From NCBI GenBank assembly GCA_028865615.1, contig JAGWJT010000006.1:1-32450 (forward strand): a stretch of DNA of 32,450 nt. The letters run 5' to 3'. A model generated the notes under the pieces. It did not search any database and was not told the origin of the DNA. It worked only from the letters and a program-made list of their open reading frames with translations. Below, piece after piece: positions 28,603-32,450 of the stretch (position 1 is its first letter; every line of letters starts with the position of its first letter). The translations under genes were made by a program, and so were the position numbers. This DNA comes from Patescibacteria group bacterium. Its GTDB lineage: Bacteria > Patescibacteriota > Minisyncoccia > Phycocordibacterales > PALSA-1337.

Positions 28603-30369
28603 ATGGACAATCGCTCAAGAAATCTTTTTCACACGATCGCCAGGCTCGCTATAGTCTCCGCTTCCGTGCTTGCCATATTCGCCATGTTCTTGTCTGCCAG
28701 GCCCAAGCCGGCCCACGCCCAGCTGGGGTGCGCCGTCTCCGGATTATTCAGCTCTCTGACCAGCAGTGTCGGCGGTTTGTTGGGTATAGGAGGAGGCAGT
28801 AGCAGCGAAGTGCCGACAAACGACCAGAAGGTAAGGGACAATTCCAGCGCTCTCAAGAATGTCCAATGCGTACTGAACGGCATAGCTTGGCAATTGGGCC
28901 AGCAAGCCTTGCACAGCCTGACTGCAAGCGTAGTCAACTGGATCAATTCCGGCTTCCAAGGCAGCCCGGCCTTCTTGACCGATCCGAAAGGTTTCTTCTT
29001 GGACGTGGCCGACCAGACAACCGGCTGGTTCCTGGCCAACTCTGGTCCATTGCAAGGGCTTTGTTCTCCTTGGAGCGTAGATATCAGGCTCAATCTAGCT
29101 CTGCAACAGGCACAAGATACCAATCAGAGATATACATGCACTCTCGGCACCATCATCAACAATGCCCAGAATGCCAGCTTGAATAATATAAATGTGAGCG
29201 TTGGCACAAGTCCAAATGGGGCCACGTTGGGAGATATCATGAGCGGAAATATATTGAACAATCCAAACCAATTGAGTATGAATGGTAACAGTGTCAATAC
29301 CATACAAGGCTTCCTCAATGGGGACTTCTCCCAGGGTGGCTGGCAGGCTTTCTTGGCTTTGACTACAAATCCCCAGAACAATCCTTATGGTTCTTACTTG
29401 ATGGCCAAGAGCGACTTGGCCTCCCAGATAGGGCAGAGGCAGTCCGCATATTCTCAAGACCTCACTCAAGGCCACGGCTTCTTGTCATGGCAAAGCTGCA
29501 AACAGGTGCCATTGGCGGATAACAACACGTTCACGGACTCGCTTACAGGCGAAACTGTATCCGGATCTACGGGTTCCACCCAGACTGTTTGCACGACAGA
29601 AACCCCCGGTTCCGTCATAGAAAGCTCGCTTGAGACTTCGCTCGGGTCCCCGGTGAGAAATCTGGAACTGACCAAGGACATCAATGAGATCGTGGATGCT
29701 CTATTCTCGCAATTGCTCACTCAAACGTTGAATGGCGGATTGTTCTCGACCAGCCATACCAGTTCATCCGGGTCAGGCAATGTGACACAGTCGTTGGTAC
29801 AACAGCTTCAAAACTCTCAAGACGACCAGGCCATGTCTACCAACCAACAATATCTGCAAGGCCAACTGGCCAGCGAGGCCCAGACTTCTGTAACCAATGC
29901 CCAAACAGCCCAGACTTATTATAGTCAGGCGGTAACGTCGTTGGGTACCGCACTAGTCTCGTACAATACGACGCAATCATGCATAGCCGACGAATTGGCC
30001 AACGCTACAGGTACCAGCGTCACGACTTTGAGCGCTTCGTACCTACAGAGCCAGTTGACAGCCATAGGGAGCGATGTGAGCAATATATCAGGACAGCTGT
30101 CAGTGGCCGAGACAAATGCGGCCAACGCCTCGACTTCCGTGACCACTTACCAGGGCATGGTCAGCAACATACAGAACGCTTCGTCTCTGAGCGAAGCGAA
30201 CAGCTTGAGCCAGCAGTATTCTACCGTCGATCCTTCTATCCAGGCCGCCGGCGACCCCGGCGCCGCCGAAACCTACCTTGCGACCGTGCTTACGTTCATA
30301 ACCGCAGAGAACAACAAACTGAAATCCTACCAACAAGTATGCGCCGGCACGATGCCGACAAGCCAATGA
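28603..30369 (+). CDS. Large secreted protein, possible type IV secretion (VirB5/TrbJ-like) component
   Basis: From ATG 28603 the protein has 588 residues, with a signal peptide (LAIVSASVLAIFAMFLSA, cut near AHAQ). Residues of about 45-200 include a Gly/Ser-rich segment and the conserved-looking CVLNGIAWQLGQQALHSLTAS and GPLQGLCSPWSVDIRLNLAL. A middle segment (FSQGGWQAFLALTTNPQNNP) recalls proteins encoded beside VirB6 homologues in mating-pair-formation loci. The rest, about 385-580, is a Gln/Ser/Ala/Thr-rich helical coiled stretch (SLVQQLQNSQDDQAMSTNQQ). Several single Cys are spaced along it. The assignment to secretion depends on memory of similar neighbourhoods and on the adjacent gene. 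A TTG at 28588 is a less likely start. Confidence 0.75.
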   Translation: MDNRSRNLFHTIARLAIVSASVLAIFAMFLSARPKPAHAQLGCAVSGLFSSLTSSVGGLLGIGGGSSSEVPTNDQKVRDNSSALKNVQCVLNGIAWQLGQQALHSLTASVVNWINSGFQGSPAFLTDPKGFFLDVADQTTGWFLANSGPLQGLCSPWSVDIRLNLALQQAQDTNQRYTCTLGTIINNAQNASLNNINVSVGTSPNGATLGDIMSGNILNNPNQLSMNGNSVNTIQGFLNGDFSQGGWQAFLALTTNPQNNPYGSYLMAKSDLASQIGQRQSAYSQDLTQGHGFLSWQSCKQVPLADNNTFTDSLTGETVSGSTGSTQTVCTTETPGSVIESSLETSLGSPVRNLELTKDINEIVDALFSQLLTQTLNGGLFSTSHTSSSGSGNVTQSLVQQLQNSQDDQAMSTNQQYLQGQLASEAQTSVTNAQTAQTYYSQAVTSLGTALVSYNTTQSCIADELANATGTSVTTLSASYLQSQLTAIGSDVSNISGQLSVAETNAANASTSVTTYQGMVSNIQNASSLSEANSLSQQYSTVDPSIQAAGDPGAAETYLATVLTFITAENNKLKSYQQVCAGTMPTSQ

Positions 30370-30390
30370 TGCCAGCGGCGAGATAACGAT

Positions 30391-32265
30391 ATGACCAAAC
30401 TATTCAACAATAGATCAATAAGAATAGCGGCTGCGATCTTCCTTCTGATCGTCGTCGTACTGTCCGCGTCTGCCGGAGCCGTCCACGCCCAAGCCGCTAC
30501 ATCGACCAACCCGCAGCTGGATAGCGCGGGAAGTGGTCATTCGAGCCTTATCGGTGATCTAGTCAATGTATTCGGTTTGTCCATATGGGACTTTATATTT
30601 AACGCCCTTGCTATAGTCGCTTACGCCATACAAACCGTGATGAGTTTCGTACTGGCCTTGAGCGGCTTGTTCCTGAACTATTCCATGACATTGACCTTGC
30701 ATATCAAGGAATTCGTCAATGCGACTCCGGCTGTATACGCCACATGGCGGGCTATCAGGGATATAAGCGGCTTGTTCATAATATTCTTCCTGTTGTATGC
30801 GGCAATACAGTTGATCTTAGGCCTCGAAAATCCTAAATTCGGCGGTTTGATCAAAAATATCGTCATAGCGGGCGTGCTCATAAATTTCAGCTTCTTCTTT
30901 GCCGGACTGGGAATAGACGCTTCAAATGTAGTATCCGTACAGTTATACAATGCTATCGCTCCGGCCAACAGTATCGCCGTATCTTCCGGGGATGCTTCAG
31001 AGCTAAATCCGTATAACGTCCAAAGCCATATCGGAGACGGCGGCATATCGAGCATATTCATGTCATCTCTGGGAGTTACGAAACTGTTCGACACCATGCA
31101 CATGAGCCAACAGGCCAATGCCGCTCAAACTACCGGGAAATGGAGCGACCCCGTCAATATCTTGGTCCTGGAGGTTGTCGGTATAATGATCATGCTTACT
31201 GCGGCCATAAGCTTCACAGTCGCGGCCGCGGCTTTCGTGATCCGCTTCATCCTACTGATCGTGCTTCTGGCTTTTTCGCCTATATGGTTCATCTCTTTCA
31301 TATCGCCGCAAGTGGCCGACTATGCCAAGACTTGGACCAATACTTACAAGAGCATGCTTCTATTTATGCCTGTGTATCTGTTGCTCATGTATATGGCCCT
31401 TAGCGTCCTGTCGCAAGGCGGACCGTTGTCATCCCTGCAAAACGCCCAGAAGCTTGCCAGCCTCAACGGCGCCCCGTGGTACGCCTCTTTCTTGGCCGTC
31501 GGCATCAATTCGGCTATCGTCATATTCCTGCTCAACCTGCCGCTAGTCGCGGCCGTGGCCATCGGCGGCAAAGCTACTAGCTTCATCAAAGCCGACAAAC
31601 TCGGCGCCGGCGCGATGTGGAAGAGGTTGGGGAATCGCAGTTGGTCGACTACCCGACAGACAGCCCAGGGAGCCTGGAGAAACACTGGTGGTAGAGTGGC
31701 AAGTAGAGTTGCAAGAAGTGATGCATTTCAAACTTTTGCCGGAAAATCTATTATTGGCCAAGCAGCTCTTAAAACCACTAGAACTGTTAGCAGAGAATTT
31801 GACACGAAACTCGAAGCAAGAACCAAAAAACGCGAGGACTTTGCCAAATCTCTTAACAGAGCTGGTGCAACTGCTTATGCTGACCGACTATTTAGCTCCA
31901 AGCTAAATGCAACCATTAACAACCTATCCATGGCTGGTACTATAGGCAGGGCCAATCGTGTTGCCGCAGCAAATATCTTAACAGCGCGATCAGATGAGAT
32001 TAAGACTGAGCTAGATAAGAAATCCTCTGAGTTGAGAAAACACCAAGCTGCAGCTACAGCGGCAGGAGGAGTTGGTAATCTGTCGCAATATGAAAAAGAT
32101 AGAATTGATAAATTGAGCGGAACTAATACAAATGGTAATAATCCGGGCCTCACAAATGAAATTGCCGATTCACAGAGAGATCTAAATAATATACAAGGAC
32201 AAGCAAATAATTTCCAAGCATCAACTGGCACTTCAATAAAAGACACCGGCAAACGTAAATATTAA
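30391..32265 (+). CDS. Polytopic membrane protein, VirB6/TrbL-like
   Basis: A 624-residue protein with a signal-like N-terminus (AAAIFLLIVVVLSASAGAVHAQ) followed by about seven hydrophobic helices between residues 60 and 390, for example ISGLFIIFFLLYAAIQLILG, GVLINFSFFFAGLGIDASN, FVIRFILLIVLLAFSPIWFI and MLLFMPVYLLLMYMALSVL. This topology with a long amphipathic first loop fits VirB6/TrbL-type inner-membrane channel proteins of type IV secretion. The C-terminal 200 residues are soluble, basic and helical (LNRAGATAYADRLFSSKLNA, LDKKSSELRKHQAAATAAGG). GC drops abruptly at about 31,680, from near 58 percent to about 35 percent per line of sequence, without a break in frame: the tail looks to come from a different source than the membrane part. 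Confidence 0.82.
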   Translation: MTKLFNNRSIRIAAAIFLLIVVVLSASAGAVHAQAATSTNPQLDSAGSGHSSLIGDLVNVFGLSIWDFIFNALAIVAYAIQTVMSFVLALSGLFLNYSMTLTLHIKEFVNATPAVYATWRAIRDISGLFIIFFLLYAAIQLILGLENPKFGGLIKNIVIAGVLINFSFFFAGLGIDASNVVSVQLYNAIAPANSIAVSSGDASELNPYNVQSHIGDGGISSIFMSSLGVTKLFDTMHMSQQANAAQTTGKWSDPVNILVLEVVGIMIMLTAAISFTVAAAAFVIRFILLIVLLAFSPIWFISFISPQVADYAKTWTNTYKSMLLFMPVYLLLMYMALSVLSQGGPLSSLQNAQKLASLNGAPWYASFLAVGINSAIVIFLLNLPLVAAVAIGGKATSFIKADKLGAGAMWKRLGNRSWSTTRQTAQGAWRNTGGRVASRVARSDAFQTFAGKSIIGQAALKTTRTVSREFDTKLEARTKKREDFAKSLNRAGATAYADRLFSSKLNATINNLSMAGTIGRANRVAAANILTARSDEIKTELDKKSSELRKHQAAATAAGGVGNLSQYEKDRIDKLSGTNTNGNNPGLTNEIADSQRDLNNIQGQANNFQASTGTSIKDTGKRKY

Positions 32266-32271
32266 ATTAAA

Positions 32272-32450
32272 ATGGACTTCACAAAAATAGAGGAACAATT
32301 AAAAAAAATCCCCGAAGAGATCAAGAAAGCCTTTTTCTCCGTAGACACTGCAATGCAAATCAGAGATATAGGTCAAAAATACGGTTTGCACTTGGATCAA
32401 ATTGAAGATTTAGTAGAAGAAACCGGTCTTGCTATGATTGGAGTAAAACC
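32272..32450 (+). CDS. Conserved CPR-type protein, N-terminal fragment (cut by window edge)
   Basis: An ATG at 32272 opens a frame of 59 codons that runs off the window: MDFTKIEEQLKKIPEEIKKA, then SVDTAMQIRDIGQKYGLHLDQIEDLVEETGLAMIGVKP. I remember this pattern (SVDTxxxIxxIGxKxxLHxDQ and a following E-T-G-hydrophobic-M-hydrophobic-G) as a small family common in CPR genomes, often near type IV secretion or pilus genes; its function is unknown. It begins 6 nt after the previous stop, and TATTAA ends 6 nt before the ATG. Its low GC continues that of the previous gene's tail. Confidence 0.8.
   Translation, partial: MDFTKIEEQLKKIPEEIKKAFFSVDTAMQIRDIGQKYGLHLDQIEDLVEETGLAMIGVK

Overview
The window looks like a chromosomal segment of a Candidate Phyla Radiation bacterium (Patescibacteria, probably Parcubacteria-like). 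This is inferred from small single-copy housekeeping genes packed with unrecognised secreted or membrane proteins rich in Ser/Thr/Ala, a trigger factor without its PPIase domain, a SWIB-domain protein beside HU, a lone Xer recombinase, near absence of Shine-Dalgarno sequences, and a VirB6/TrbL-like secretion cluster followed by a protein family I associate with CPR genomes. No taxonomic marker such as 16S is present, so this is inference.

Layout. 1-624: minus-strand gene of unknown function, cut by the window edge. 827-3727: ppa, a secreted coiled protein, a one-helix membrane protein, and tig. 3749-5131 (minus): clpP-rsmE; rsmE carries in-frame palindromic DNA. 5341-7679: rny, then SWIB and HU genes with near-identical promoters. 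7877-9231 (minus): a cas1-cas2 adaptation module with no effector and no array in the window. 9296-10821: four minus-strand tRNA genes (Gly-UCC, Pro-UGG, Gly-GCC, Arg-UCG) interleaved with a tRNA-binding-domain protein and a YraN-family protein, followed by cca. DnaA-box and parS-like sequences lie at 10.44-12.42 kb. 12366-12971 is mostly non-coding. 12972-14741 (minus): xth and a Xer recombinase. 14808-16898: rpsO, a NYN-domain RNase-like gene, a toxin-antitoxin pair, and an ORF6N protein that meets a truncated convergent DUF218-like gene. 17431-21230: pnp with a structured leader, a membrane protein, and a DksA-type protein. 21269-24036 (minus): comM and a LysM/M23 peptidase separated by 22-bp tandem repeats. 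24279-27139: uvrD/pcrA-type helicase and rsmA. 27120-32450: a cluster of secreted and membrane proteins resembling part of a type IV secretion apparatus, with a sharp fall in GC inside the last complete gene.

Two broad observations stand out. First, about ten genes on both strands have a -10-like hexamer ending only 6-8 nt before the start codon (clpP, rpsO, antitoxin, the 383-aa protein, comM, uvrD at 6; tig, rsmA, ORF6N at 7; xer at 8). This predicts widespread leaderless mRNAs and moves several start codons downstream. Second, there is an orphan Cas1-Cas2 module whose Cas2-like protein lacks the usual catalytic Asp and whose promoter abuts a tRNA gene.

Functionally, RNA turnover and maturation genes dominate (rny, pnp, the NYN protein, rsmE, rsmA, cca, four tRNAs), together with protein quality control (tig, clpP), nucleoid proteins (HU, SWIB), DNA repair and recombination (xth, xer, uvrD, comM) and cell-surface or secretion proteins.
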